Below, piece by piece: positions 44,955-54,305 of a DNA stretch of 64,000 nt (position 1 is the first letter of the stretch; the number at the start of each line of letters is the position of its first letter). Made by a program: the position numbers and the translations under genes. Source of the DNA: Legionella quateirensis (lineage in GTDB: Bacteria; Pseudomonadota; Gammaproteobacteria; Legionellales; Legionellaceae); contig NZ_LNYR01000049.1 of NCBI RefSeq assembly GCF_001467955.1, forward strand, positions 114,069-178,068. The letters run 5' to 3'. The notes under the pieces are model-generated. The model saw only the letters and a program-made list of their open reading frames with translations. It was not told the DNA's origin and made no database searches.

Positions 44955-46337
44955 ATGCATCTTATATCCAATAAATTTCTTGAAAAAACAGCGCTTGTAG
45001 AAGGAGAGTTACACCTTTCTTATGCACAATTGCACGAGGAAGTAACGCGTCTGGCCAATCAAGTACACAAGTTACCAGAAGGCATACTCCTGCTTACAGC
45101 GACCCACAGCATCCAGTTTGTGATTCAACTCCTGGCTGCTTTGCAGTGTGATAAACCAGTGGCCCTTTGTCCCACTACTTTATCAGAACAGGAATTGCAA
45201 AACAGACTGTCCATTCTGGACACAGCGATGACCGTGGACAGCAATGGAAATTTATTGGAACTTTATGAAAAGAAAACTACCAGACATCATCCACTGCTCG
45301 CGTTGATCCTGTTCACGTCCGGCACAACCGGACAAGTAAAGGCAGTCCAGTTATCCGCTAAAAATATTGAATCCAATTGTCTGGCAGTGATTAAGGCCCT
45401 GAATTTTCCAAACGTTAAGAGTCAATTGCTCTTTTTACCACTGTCCTATTCCTATGGATTATTAGGGCAATTACTGCCCGGTTTAATGTGCGGCCATACA
45501 ACCAAACTGGTCTCACAATTTACTGATCTCAAGAACATTCTTGAACATGGACCCATTCCTCAAATGTGGAGTGGAGTACCGTCTCATTGGGTAGCCATCA
45601 GTAGGATGGCAGCTGCTTATCCAGAACATGCCAAACAAATTACAGCTATAGTTTCTGCGGGCGCCCCCCTGCCTACTACTTTACGAACAGAATTAAATGC
45701 ACTGTTTACCCAGGCCATAATTTATAACAATTACGGTTTGACTGAGGCATCACCACGTGTACTGACCTATTCGAGTCGGGATCCTCTTTTTTATGAACAA
45801 TATGCCGGTTACCCCGTAGGGGACTGGCAAGTAAAACTGTCCGAAGACCAGGAATTATTGCTACAGGGCAGTCAGATGATGTTAGGCTATCTGGGGGATG
45901 ACGAGAATGAAAAGATACACAATGGCTGGCTGCATACAGGCGACATTGCCGAGATACTCCCCAGTGGATTAGTCGCGATCAAAGGGCGGCGAGATAATCA
46001 GGTGAACATTGGCGGCGAAAAAGTAAACCTGGCTGAAATTGAACAAAAACTGTGTCAAATGAAGGAGATTAAAGAAGTCATTGTGGTACCTGTAGAGGAT
46101 GAACTTTATGGCACCCGATTAATCGCCTGTTTCGAGCGAGGCACTCTATCCTCCAGTCTGACTGAGCAGCAGTTAACGGAACACATTCAACAGCATCTAC
46201 TCCCCAGAAAAATACCCATTAGCGCACGTATTCTGGATTCATTACCACGAAATCAACACGGTAAACTGGACAGAAAAACGTTGCAGGCAAACACTATGAA
46301 TTTTGATCAGAAGGAATCACACCATGTTGAGCGATAG
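44955..46337 (+). CDS. Second AMP-dependent acyl/aryl adenylating enzyme
   Basis: 460 residues, shorter than typical CoA ligases (500-550), because the N-terminal subdomain is trimmed. P-loop LILFTSGTTGQVKAVQL near residue 117, A5 NNYGLTEASPRVLTY, A7 WLHTGDIAE, A8 IKGRRDNQVNIGGEKVN and terminal QHGKLDRKT with the catalytic Lys. It resembles stand-alone adenylation or o-succinylbenzoate-CoA-ligase-like enzymes. It probably activates a second, smaller acid for the pathway, though loading onto CoA versus the ACP is open. The last 14 bases overlap the ACP gene. Confidence 0.88.
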   Translation: MHLISNKFLEKTALVEGELHLSYAQLHEEVTRLANQVHKLPEGILLLTATHSIQFVIQLLAALQCDKPVALCPTTLSEQELQNRLSILDTAMTVDSNGNLLELYEKKTTRHHPLLALILFTSGTTGQVKAVQLSAKNIESNCLAVIKALNFPNVKSQLLFLPLSYSYGLLGQLLPGLMCGHTTKLVSQFTDLKNILEHGPIPQMWSGVPSHWVAISRMAAAYPEHAKQITAIVSAGAPLPTTLRTELNALFTQAIIYNNYGLTEASPRVLTYSSRDPLFYEQYAGYPVGDWQVKLSEDQELLLQGSQMMLGYLGDDENEKIHNGWLHTGDIAEILPSGLVAIKGRRDNQVNIGGEKVNLAEIEQKLCQMKEIKEVIVVPVEDELYGTRLIACFERGTLSSSLTEQQLTEHIQQHLLPRKIPISARILDSLPRNQHGKLDRKTLQANTMNFDQKESHHVER

Positions 46338-46557
46338 AATTCAAAACGCTTTTGAACGAATTGGGCTGGGAAATCTTCCTCAAGACAAGCATGCACCACT
46401 CGAACAGGGAGGACTGGATAGTTTAATGTTGGCCTTGTTAATTCTGGAACTTGAGCATGAGTTTCAAATTAAAATCCCCGTCATCCCCTTGATCAAAGAG
46501 CATTATGAAACCAGAGCAAGTATAGAACAACACCTTAAAGATTTGGGGGCAAAATGA
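46324..46557 (+). CDS. Acyl carrier protein, first copy
   Basis: 77 residues. The phosphopantetheine site is GGLDSLMLALLILELEHEF, with the Ser of Asp-Ser-Leu. It has a long hydrophobic helix II and a shortened N-terminus. AAGGAA precedes ATG 46324, inside the end of the ligase gene. Its TGA overlaps the SDR start as ATGA. Dedicated carrier for the FAAL product, inferred from the tight coupling. Confidence 0.9.
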   Translation: MLSDRIQNAFERIGLGNLPQDKHAPLEQGGLDSLMLALLILELEHEFQIKIPVIPLIKEHYETRASIEQHLKDLGAK

Positions 46558-47306
46558 ATCTGTTAATTACCGGAGGTTCCTCAGATATTGCCCAGGCCAT
46601 AGCCAAAAGACGCATTCAAATGGGCGATACGATTATTATCACCTGTTCTAATGAGCAGAGTCTCAATCAGACTTTGGAACACTATAAGCTTCAAAAAATG
46701 AAGGTAACGGGTTTTGTCTATGACTTTGCTCAGCCTGAACGTTGTGAAAAAGAATTAGAACAGATAATACAGCAACCACTGGATGGGTTAGTACTTAATG
46801 CCTTCACCAGAGTACCTCAATTACGCAAATTGCATGCCTTGCCTTACAATGCAGTACGAACGTACATCGATATTAATATTAATGGCAATATATGGCTGAT
46901 TCAAAAGGTCATTGCGTCCATGCTTCTTAATAAATTGGGACGACTGGTTCTTATTTCAAGTCTATCCTCTGTAACAGGAACAAGCCGATATCCGGCTTAT
47001 TGCGCGGCAAAAGCTGCTCTGGAAGGACTGTTTCTTAATTTAGCCGTAGATTACAGCGCAAAAAATATATTATCCAATATATTGCGAGTGGGTTTGATTA
47101 AAACGTCCCGAACAGAACAGTTCTGGAACAACCCGGTCTATCAGGAAAAAGTATCAAAAATTATTCCACAAGGAACCATGGGAGAGCCTGCTCAAGTTGC
47201 TGAAGCGATGGATCCCCTTCTTTCCCTGACGTCATTCATGACCGGTTCAGTAGTGACTGTAAGCGGGGGTTTGCCTTTAATGAGCTCTGAAGGAGTATTA
47301 TCCTGA
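46554..47306 (+). CDS. Short-chain dehydrogenase/reductase, 3-oxoacyl reductase-like
   Basis: 250 residues. NADP-binding ITGGSSDIAQAIAKR, with the NNAG block replaced by LNAFTR. Catalytic Ser in VLISSLSSVTG and Tyr/Lys in YPAYCAAKAALEG are intact. C-terminal SVVTVSGGLPL is FabG-like. Expected to reduce a beta-keto group on an ACP- or CoA-bound chain. Coupled by a 4-base overlap to the ACP gene. NNAG to LNAF is unusual, since that Asn is part of the proton relay. The Asn appears retained but shifted by context. Confidence 0.87.
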   Translation: MNLLITGGSSDIAQAIAKRRIQMGDTIIITCSNEQSLNQTLEHYKLQKMKVTGFVYDFAQPERCEKELEQIIQQPLDGLVLNAFTRVPQLRKLHALPYNAVRTYIDININGNIWLIQKVIASMLLNKLGRLVLISSLSSVTGTSRYPAYCAAKAALEGLFLNLAVDYSAKNILSNILRVGLIKTSRTEQFWNNPVYQEKVSKIIPQGTMGEPAQVAEAMDPLLSLTSFMTGSVVTVSGGLPLMSSEGVLS

Positions 47307-47364
47307 GTTCAGCAGTTGCATCCACGAGTATACACGATTCCATTGATTTTTAAGGATTGGCATA

Positions 47365-48375
47365 ATGAATTTCTTACGCGCAGAAAAACCAATTTATCTT
47401 AAAGGCCCTTATATTGCCCTGCCTGAAAGAGTAATGAGCAATCAGGACGTCCTGAATTGGATGAACAGCAGCCAAAACCCTGCCTTGATTGGATTTTCTA
47501 CCGGGATTAGAAACCGACGCTGGGTCAATGAAGATCAAGCCTGCAGTGATCTCGCGGTGAGCGCTGCTGAACGATTGTTTTCTGAAAAACCTGACGAAAA
47601 AAATAAAATAACCCAGGTTATTCTCGCAACCATCTCTGGAGATTATATAGCGCCTCCTACAAGCCCCCTGATTCAATATAGGTTGGGATTAGACCGTGCA
47701 GGCGCTTTTGATGTGGGCGCCGCCTGCGCGGGTTTTGTAGTAGGTTTGCATACCAGTGCTGCTATTGCACAAGCTGGTTTAGGAGCGATATTACTGATAG
47801 CCAGTGAAATTCGCTCCAAATTTTTAAATAAGAATAATTTTGCCACCAGCGTTCTGTTTGGAGATGGAGCCGCTGCGTGTATTGTTTCCCAGGATACGGC
47901 AGAAGCTGAATTTCGCTTTATTGCCTCCGCATTATTTGCTGATGGTGAAGTCAGTGATACCGTTTCAACACCCGCAGGTGGGTCACGGTTACCGGCGTCT
48001 TTATGTACCAATCCGGATCAATTTTATATCACCATACGTGAAAGTACCGCTCTGTTTGTGAAAGCAGTTCATGGAATGGTTGACAGTGCCAAAATGTTTC
48101 TTAAAGAACTGAATATGAGCCCAACAGATATCGATTGGCTAGTTCCTCATCAAGGAAATAAAAATCTGGTTCTGTCGGTTGCAAAACAATTGGGTTTTCC
48201 TGATGAACGAGTAATCAAGACTGTTGAAGAAACAGGTAATACTTCCGGGGCCAGCGTAGGAATAGCTCTTGAGGATTTAAGAGTGAATTCACCGATTAAA
48301 TCTGGAGATAAGGTACTTCTGGTCGCTGCCGGAGGCGGAGGAATAGCTGCTTGCGCATTACTGGAAGTTGTTTAA
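47365..48375 (+). CDS. 3-oxoacyl-ACP synthase III (FabH-like), second copy
   Basis: 336 residues. Nucleophile in DVGAACAGFVVGLH, His in LVPHQGNKNLVLS, Asn in ETGNTSGASVGIAL, and the final DKVLLVAAGGGG block all fit FabH closely. Closer to canonical FabH than the first copy. With two KASIII enzymes and no KASI/II, chain building seems limited to one or a few condensations. AAGGATTGGCATA precedes the ATG. Last gene of the plus-strand operon. Ends before a palindromic repeat. Confidence 0.92.
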   Translation: MNFLRAEKPIYLKGPYIALPERVMSNQDVLNWMNSSQNPALIGFSTGIRNRRWVNEDQACSDLAVSAAERLFSEKPDEKNKITQVILATISGDYIAPPTSPLIQYRLGLDRAGAFDVGAACAGFVVGLHTSAAIAQAGLGAILLIASEIRSKFLNKNNFATSVLFGDGAAACIVSQDTAEAEFRFIASALFADGEVSDTVSTPAGGSRLPASLCTNPDQFYITIRESTALFVKAVHGMVDSAKMFLKELNMSPTDIDWLVPHQGNKNLVLSVAKQLGFPDERVIKTVEETGNTSGASVGIALEDLRVNSPIKSGDKVLLVAAGGGGIAACALLEVV

Positions 48376-48419
48376 ACCATAGCGCACATTCTATTCTATT
48401 ATGCACTCACAACAGGACA

Positions 48420-48530
48420 TCATCCTGAACACAACGTCATACCGAACATCGTGAGGGATCCCCTGAAAATGGCACGAAACATACCTTCCTGCCACATTCA
48501 GGAGATCCCTCGTTACACTCGGGATGACGT
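48420..48530. repeat. Expanded copy of the 81-bp palindrome
   Basis: CATCCTGAAC and GGATGACG ends are present, but an extra CGTCATACCGAACATCGTGA stretch has been inserted or duplicated near the left arm. It lies between the convergent KASIII and ACP genes; nothing else is seen from 48376 to 48664. Confidence 0.75.
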
Positions 48531-48664
48531 GTTTTTTATACGACAGTGATGACGATAAAACACAAATGCTTGAAAACTATTAGCATCCTCATACAGTTTA
48601 CTTTTGTATTACATAATCACTGAAATAATCTTTGGAGCAGTATTTCATCTACCATAAGATCATT

Positions 48665-48892
48665 TTATTGTTGCGTAAAATCAAATAAATTTTTATACGT
48701 GTGAAATTTCATCGCGTCCTCTTCAGAGACGGGAATCTGGTAATCCTCACTCAATATCGCCAGTAATTCTACAATTTTCAAAGAATCCAGTTGCAAATCT
48801 TCTATTAATGCGGTGTCATCATTAATTTCATCAGCTTTAGCACCCGATAATTTACAAACAATTTCTTTTAATTGTGCGTCAGTTATTTTCAT
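48665..48892 (-). CDS. Acyl carrier protein, second copy
   Basis: 75 residues. LIEDLQLDSLKIVELLAILS holds the pantetheinylated Ser. Acidic overall and closer to housekeeping ACP than the first copy. It lies 9 bases behind the MFS exporter gene on the minus strand, so it belongs to a two-gene unit converging on the acyl operon. A second ACP beside an exporter is unusual. Confidence 0.9.
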   Translation of the reverse strand: MKITDAQLKEIVCKLSGAKADEINDDTALIEDLQLDSLKIVELLAILSEDYQIPVSEEDAMKFHTYKNLFDFTQQ

Positions 48893-48901
48893 AATGTCCT
48901 C

Positions 48902-50116
48902 TTAATTTGAAGGCGTCTCGTCTCGAATCGCTAAATAATACCATGCGGCTAATGAACATAAACCCAATGTCAGTAATATTATAGCCAAAGAAATTTGCCC
49001 GTACCCTTTAAACACAGCGATGCAGCCACTGGTAACGGCTGCGCTCAAATCCTGCATACTGGCATACAATGCCCCCGCTGTTCCAGCCATTTGTGGAAAA
49101 GGATGAAAAGCACCAGCAAAAGCGTTAATGAAGGTAAAGCCTGCTCCCATGCTAAACAGTGCAACAGGAATCATGACACTCAAAACATGCGTTACTCCAG
49201 CTACCGCAAGAAGCAACAGACTGAGTCCGCCGATAATCATAAAGAGCACTCCGGTAAATACCATATAGGAGATACCTTTAAGCATGACTAATTGACTGTT
49301 TATAATACCACTGACACAAATTGCTCCCGCGATGAAAAAAGTTAATTGACCAAATTCGAGCGGGCTTAACCCTAAACTATTCTGAAATAAAAACGGAGCA
49401 ATTGTGAGATAGGCAACCAGGCCAGCACAAGCAAAACAGGCACATAGTGTATAACCTAAAAAAACTTTATTACTGATTAATGTACAATAATTAGTACCCA
49501 TAACCCTTAATTTGGTTGCATCAGGATTAAGATGTTTGTTGGTTTCTGGAAGAATAATGAGTGCCATGCTCCACACTACGATGCCAAACACAATTAAAAA
49601 TAAAAAATTAGCCCGCCACCCGGCATGCTCTTGTATGTATCCACCCAATGTGGGAGAAGCAGCCATTATAAAAATGCTTACTATCCCGACATAAGAACCA
49701 ATTTTCGCCAGCAATCGGTCAGTAAACAGATCGCGAACCAATGATCGTCCAACTGAATTACAGCACCCAATACCAAAACCCTGTAAAAAACGACCCCAAA
49801 TTAATAGCGTCGTCGAAGGTGCCATAAAACAAAAAATACTGCCAATAATACTCAAACCGACTCCGAACATCAGTGGCGGCTTGCGTCCGATCCGATCAGA
49901 TAAAGGCCCATAGAACACATGAGAAATACTCAAACCCAACATAAAAAAAGTCAGCGTTAATTGAATGGTTGCTTCATTACTCTTAAAAAACTGAGTCATG
50001 GCTGGTAAGGAAGGGACATACTGATCCGTAGTCATTTGCATCAATGCCATCATCAATAAGATGATAAAAATCAAGACTGGATTTATGTTTGGAGAATTCT
50101 GTTCCTGGTGCATCAA
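48902..50116 (-). CDS. Bcr/CflA-type MFS exporter
   Basis: 404 residues, 12 hydrophobic segments. The motif GPLSDRIGRKPPLMFGVGLS in loop 2-3 and FMLGLSISHVFYGPLSDR identify the drug:H+ antiporter family 1 branch (Bcr/CflA). Expected to export the product of the neighbouring cluster or provide resistance to it. It has two ATG codons at the start. Upstream on the other strand is the sterol-desaturase gene, with repeats in between. Confidence 0.88.
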   Translation of the reverse strand: MMHQEQNSPNINPVLIFIILLMMALMQMTTDQYVPSLPAMTQFFKSNEATIQLTLTFFMLGLSISHVFYGPLSDRIGRKPPLMFGVGLSIIGSIFCFMAPSTTLLIWGRFLQGFGIGCCNSVGRSLVRDLFTDRLLAKIGSYVGIVSIFIMAASPTLGGYIQEHAGWRANFLFLIVFGIVVWSMALIILPETNKHLNPDATKLRVMGTNYCTLISNKVFLGYTLCACFACAGLVAYLTIAPFLFQNSLGLSPLEFGQLTFFIAGAICVSGIINSQLVMLKGISYMVFTGVLFMIIGGLSLLLLAVAGVTHVLSVMIPVALFSMGAGFTFINAFAGAFHPFPQMAGTAGALYASMQDLSAAVTSGCIAVFKGYGQISLAIILLTLGLCSLAAWYYLAIRDETPSN

Positions 50117-50320
50117 TTATCCTTTAAATGGTATTCCATTATTAATACTAGAAAAAGCAGTTCAATCTACTGTGAGCCATTATTGCAGGTACTTTAAACA
50201 AAAAAAATGGATAAATATCAATATCATCATTTACATTCACTAAAAAATTAGATAGAAATTAAAAACAGCCGTATTAGAATCTGTTGACATTTCAATGTGT
50301 TAATTCTCCTTAAAGGTCCA

Positions 50321-50345
50321 CGTACCGCGGCTTGTCCGCGGTACG
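50321..50345. repeat. CGTACCGCGG palindrome
   Basis: CGTACCGCGG, CTTGT, CCGCGGTACG: a perfect 10-bp stem. The same family is seen at 59826-60044 and, in altered form, at 35922-36032. It lies in the 288-base gap before the desaturase, which holds no other feature. Confidence 0.85.
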
Positions 50346-50404
50346 TAGGGGTTATAAAACAATTGTTAACAGACCCTAATTTCATGGATACACAAGGGGT
50401 ATTT

Positions 50405-51616
50405 ATGGATATCAATTTCATGGTTTATGCAACACCTATGTTCCTGGTTCTAATAGGGCTGGAATGTTTGATTTCCTTTTATAAAAAAAAATCCCTGTAT
50501 CACTTAAATGATTCGGTGAATAATTTCTGTAGCGGGATTCTTGAAGAAACAGGTGCTCTGCCCGTCAGAGGCTTAATCATTTACAGTTATTATTACTTAT
50601 ACGAACATTATGCGTTTTTTAATATTAACACACACTCCGTCATTTCATGGTTTTTACTATGGATAGGCGTGGATTTCTTCTATTACTGGTTTCACAGAGT
50701 CAGCCATAGAAATAACTTTTTTTGGATAGGCCATTCCGTTCATCACCAAAGTGAGCATTATAATTTATCAGTTGCCTTAAGACAGGGTTTTTTTCAGACT
50801 TTGACTTCCTGGGTATTTTACTTGCCATTAGCTTTGATTGGTTTTCCAACCTGGATGTTTGCCGTGGTTGCCAGTATCAATACGATATACCAATTCTGGA
50901 TTCACACCCAAACGATCAATAAAATGGGCTGGTTTGAAAAGATATTTAATTCCCCCTCTCATCACCGTGTTCATCATGGTAGAAACCCTCAATACATCGA
51001 TAAAAATTATGCGGGCAGTTTAATTATCTGGGACAAATTATTTGGGACTTTTGAGCCTGAAGGTGCTCCGGTCGAATATGGGGTCACAGAACCTCTTGAC
51101 TCATGGAATCCCTTTTACGCCAATATAAAAGTAATAAAAGATCTTTTTTATTACGGTAAAAATCTTAATAATAAATTCACACTTCTGCGTGCCTTTTTTA
51201 TGCCCCCGGAATGGATCATAAAACAACTGGAAAAGGAGCATTCTCCTACAGTCAAAAGACCTCATATGCCTCTGAATACCAAGTCGCCTATGCTTTATAT
51301 GCTATTAAATACAACAGTCGCAGTGATTATATTTACTTATTTATCGTTAACTTATGATCCTTACTCGATACACTCCTGGATCATTGGCGCAATAGTATTA
51401 TTGACCCTTTTAATTCTGGGAATTGTCGCAAACGGCAAACGTACATTCCAATGGCTGGAAATTATACGCTCTGTATTAATATGTATAAGTCTCAGTTTAA
51501 CAACCAATAATCTGATTCTGCCACTGAGTATTGGATTACTGTTTTTTGTTATCAACCACCTGCTCTGCCAGTATCCATTTTTTAAAGCTTTTACCTATAG
51601 ACAAAATACAATCTGA
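50405..51616 (+). CDS. Sterol desaturase/fatty acid hydroxylase superfamily protein
   Basis: 403 residues. Di-iron His motifs, numbered from ATG 50405: H97-x3-H101 (FHRVSHR), H110-x2-H113-H114 (GHSVHHQ) and H186-H187-x2-H190-H191 (SHHRVHH). These are the three boxes of the family. Several membrane helices surround them, plus a C-terminal membrane region of about 110 residues. It uses O2 and an electron donor to oxidise a lipid C-H bond. AAGGGG precedes 50405. The frame extends to 50297 through a repeat, so that extension is artefactual. It ends where a 128-bp tandem repeat begins. Confidence 0.87.
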   Translation: MDINFMVYATPMFLVLIGLECLISFYKKKSLYHLNDSVNNFCSGILEETGALPVRGLIIYSYYYLYEHYAFFNINTHSVISWFLLWIGVDFFYYWFHRVSHRNNFFWIGHSVHHQSEHYNLSVALRQGFFQTLTSWVFYLPLALIGFPTWMFAVVASINTIYQFWIHTQTINKMGWFEKIFNSPSHHRVHHGRNPQYIDKNYAGSLIIWDKLFGTFEPEGAPVEYGVTEPLDSWNPFYANIKVIKDLFYYGKNLNNKFTLLRAFFMPPEWIIKQLEKEHSPTVKRPHMPLNTKSPMLYMLLNTTVAVIIFTYLSLTYDPYSIHSWIIGAIVLLTLLILGIVANGKRTFQWLEIIRSVLICISLSLTTNNLILPLSIGLLFFVINHLLCQYPFFKAFTYRQNTI

Positions 51617-51926
51617 CTCTTTTGAACGGTCGGATTTGAGTGCAGGTTGGGCTTTATCAAAGTTCAAGATGCGCCAAAAACTTTCAGACTCATTTGAACG
51701 GTCGGATTTGAGTGCAGGTTGTACTTTCTTAATGACAAAAAAAGCGGAGTGTACATATAGTACATGAGCATTTTTTTGACGTTAAGAAAGTTCAAGATGC
51801 GCCAAAAACTTTCAGACTCATTTGAACGGTCGGATTTGAGTGCAGGTTGGACTTTCTTAAAGTCAAAAAAAGCGGAGTGTACATATAGTACATGAGCATT
51901 TTTTTGACTTTATGAAAGTTCAAGAT
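51617..51926. repeat. Tandem repeat of about 128 bp
   Basis: A partial copy and two fuller copies. TTTGAACGGTCGGATTTGAG occurs at about 51622, 51693 and 51821, and AAAGCGGAGTGTACATATAG at about 51741 and 51869. The latter block contains the palindrome GTACATATAGTAC. The first partial copy directly follows the desaturase stop. The last one runs into the 3' end of the ABC transporter gene, providing part of its final codons. Confidence 0.85.
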
Positions 51927-53754
51927 GCGCCAAATACGGCCGTTCAAACTCGTTGCGGACGATGCCCTCTTTCAACTCTTCCGGCAAGAACCCAGCCGTC
52001 TGCGCATCCCACATTGATTTATATAGACCATTTTGCTCGATTAATTCTTCATGCGTTCCGTCTTCTACTATTACTCCTTTATCGAAAACGAGGATTCTAT
52101 CCATGTTGAGGAGCGTTGATAATCTGTGGGCTACTACTATGGTGGTTTTATCTTCACAGAGCGGTTTTAATGATTCTTGGATGTATTCTTCTGTTAGTGA
52201 GTCGAGTTGGGATGTTGCTTCGTCGAGAACGAGGATTGAGGTATGATGCAGGAATGCTCGAGCTATGGCTATCCTTTGTCTTTGTCCTCCGGATAGCTTG
52301 GTACCTCGTTCGCCTACCATGGTATCGAAGCCTTTGGACAGATTTTGAATGAAATCAATGCAATTGGCCATATATGAGGCGGTGAATACCTCTTCTTTTG
52401 TTGAGTCTTCTTTACCGTATTTGATGTTTTCTAGTAAGGTACGATGAAATAGATGAGTATCCTGCGGGATCATACTTATTGCTTTTCTGAGTGAATATTG
52501 GGTGACTTGGCTAATGTCTTGATTATCGATTAGTATTTTCCCGCTTTGTATATCGAAATAGCGCAGCAGTAAATTAATAAAAGTGGTTTTGCCGCTACCT
52601 GAATAACCTACCAGCCCTACCTTTTGTTTTGCTGGAATAATCAATGATTTGTTATTGAATAACTTGAGCCCTTCTTTATGATGAAAGGTTACGTCCTCAA
52701 ATCTGATTTCTCCCTGGGTAATCTTTAATTCTTTTGCATCTGGTTTATCTTTAACTTCTATAGGTAATGATAAAAGTGCTAAAGCTTGCTTCACTATTCC
52801 GATTTCAATGAAGAGATCGGACAGGGCATTGCTGAGATTCCACATTTGATTCATGATGGCAAATGAGGTTGTGAAGATAAAGACCAAATCACCAGTACTG
52901 ATTAATTGTCTTTGCCAAAAACTGACTACTGAATAAATCATGAGAACGAGCATGATACTTACTGGTATATCTACCAGAAGTCGAAATAAATTAATGAACA
53001 GAACCAATCGTTTATTACTCTGAATTTCCTTGTTTTGAGTATTCCAGATGTACTTTTTTTCATATTCGTTTTGGGCAAAGAGTTTCACGGTATTTATATT
53101 GCTTAAAGAATCAACTATTTTTCCGTTCAATTCACTTTTATCTTCTGAATTACGCTTGGCTAAAGTGTTGATATGCTTTGCGGAATATAAACTGATTGTT
53201 AATTGAACTACGATCCAGGTTAATAAAATCAATGCGAACCATTTATTTATTGTTAACATAAAAATCATCGACACGATTATCGCTGCAAAGGTAGTCAGTA
53301 CATTCCAGGAAATGATTTTACGTATCGCTTCTATTGACCGTGGCAAGTCACTAATTTTATTTGCCAGGTTCCCTGCTAGCTGATTTGAAAAAAAATGATG
53401 TGAATGTTGAATCAAATAGCCATATACCGTCATACGTATATTGGCTTGTAATTGTGGAACAATATAAGCCTGCCACCAATTCTGTAGGCGCAAAATAAGT
53501 ATAAAACCAAACCAGGCGCCTCCCCCTAACCATAAGGCAGGGGCAATCTCCTGAAATATGGTTGTTCGACCACCTTGATGATTTGAGATCCCATCGACAA
53601 TCATTTTTAAGGAGTATGGAATAACATTACTTTCCAGGATCATTGCCACGGGCGCTATAAAAAAGAGAACGTAAGTCAAGGGGCTTTGTTTGATGAAATG
53701 CCAAACAAAGTGATGAAGTTTATTAGGTAATCGTTGTAAGTCAGACATATTCAC
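51910..53754 (-). CDS. ABC exporter, fused membrane and ATPase domains
   Basis: 614 residues. Residues 20-330 are six membrane helices. The nucleotide-binding domain has Walker A GYSGSGKTTFINLLL, the signature LSGGQRQRIAIARA, Walker B ILVLDEATSQLDS and the H-loop VVAHRLST. A homodimeric lipid, peptide or drug exporter; the substrate is unknown. The C-terminal residues are encoded in sequence shared with the 128-bp repeat family, so the tail may be repeat-derived. Monocistronic. Confidence 0.93.
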   Translation of the reverse strand: MNMSDLQRLPNKLHHFVWHFIKQSPLTYVLFFIAPVAMILESNVIPYSLKMIVDGISNHQGGRTTIFQEIAPALWLGGGAWFGFILILRLQNWWQAYIVPQLQANIRMTVYGYLIQHSHHFFSNQLAGNLANKISDLPRSIEAIRKIISWNVLTTFAAIIVSMIFMLTINKWFALILLTWIVVQLTISLYSAKHINTLAKRNSEDKSELNGKIVDSLSNINTVKLFAQNEYEKKYIWNTQNKEIQSNKRLVLFINLFRLLVDIPVSIMLVLMIYSVVSFWQRQLISTGDLVFIFTTSFAIMNQMWNLSNALSDLFIEIGIVKQALALLSLPIEVKDKPDAKELKITQGEIRFEDVTFHHKEGLKLFNNKSLIIPAKQKVGLVGYSGSGKTTFINLLLRYFDIQSGKILIDNQDISQVTQYSLRKAISMIPQDTHLFHRTLLENIKYGKEDSTKEEVFTASYMANCIDFIQNLSKGFDTMVGERGTKLSGGQRQRIAIARAFLHHTSILVLDEATSQLDSLTEEYIQESLKPLCEDKTTIVVAHRLSTLLNMDRILVFDKGVIVEDGTHEELIEQNGLYKSMWDAQTAGFLPEELKEGIVRNEFERPYLAHLELS

Positions 53755-53930
53755 ATCCTTGTAAAAAATCTGGAACTTCTTTTAATACCATACCAAAGGC
53801 TGACTGAAAGAGTAAGCTTTTCCTGCCTAGAATTGCATAAAAAAACCATAAAATGACACAATAAAAACTAACTGTACTATCATTAAACTATGTGATTGAT
53901 TTGTAATTTCACCATGAGTCTGGAGCTTTC

Positions 53931-54012
53931 GTCATCCTGAACGCAGTGAAGGATCTCCAAATGCTGGCACAGCACCACGTTAAGGAGAACTCTCATTACA
54001 TTTGCGATGAAG
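53931..54012. repeat. Single copy of the 81-bp palindrome
   Basis: CGTCATCCTGAACGCAGTGA to GCGATGAAG, a diverged right arm. Located 176 bases upstream of the ABC transporter and 36 bases before the next gene on the other strand. The rest of the 293-base gap shows no feature. Confidence 0.85.
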
Positions 54013-54047
54013 TTTCCCTGGATTATTGAGAAATTACATTATGTTGG

Positions 54048-54305
54048 ATGATGAACATGTTCGTAATAAAACATCTGATGGTTCAGATACTTCTGCTAGT
54101 CTCCATGCTGAGTTATGCGGATGATTTGACAAATCCCTATATGATTCCTGTAAAAATCAACATGCAGGATTGTATTAATGAAAATATGGACGACTGCCTC
54201 AAATCCATATGTTTGGCTTCCCCTGCATCATGTCGTGCACAATGTACAATGAACTCAGCAGATAAATGCAAAAAAATGGCCGGTCAAACTATTTATCAGG
54301 ATTAA
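54048..54305 (+). CDS. Small cysteine-rich exported protein
   Basis: 85 residues. MVQILLLVSMLSYA forms a signal peptide, cut before DDLTNPY. The mature part has six cysteines in DCINENMDDCLKSICL, SCRAQC and DKCKKM. Likely a small disulfide-bonded periplasmic or secreted protein. Start choice is open among several ATG codons (54048, 54051, 54057). It converges with and overlaps the MAPEG gene by four bases. No family recognised. Confidence 0.65.
   Translation: MMNMFVIKHLMVQILLLVSMLSYADDLTNPYMIPVKINMQDCINENMDDCLKSICLASPASCRAQCTMNSADKCKKMAGQTIYQD

Noticed and set aside
50297-50404. 36-residue N-terminal extension of the sterol-desaturase protein
   Set aside because: It is translated from a palindromic repeat; the AAGGGG site before ATG 50405 gives a normal start.
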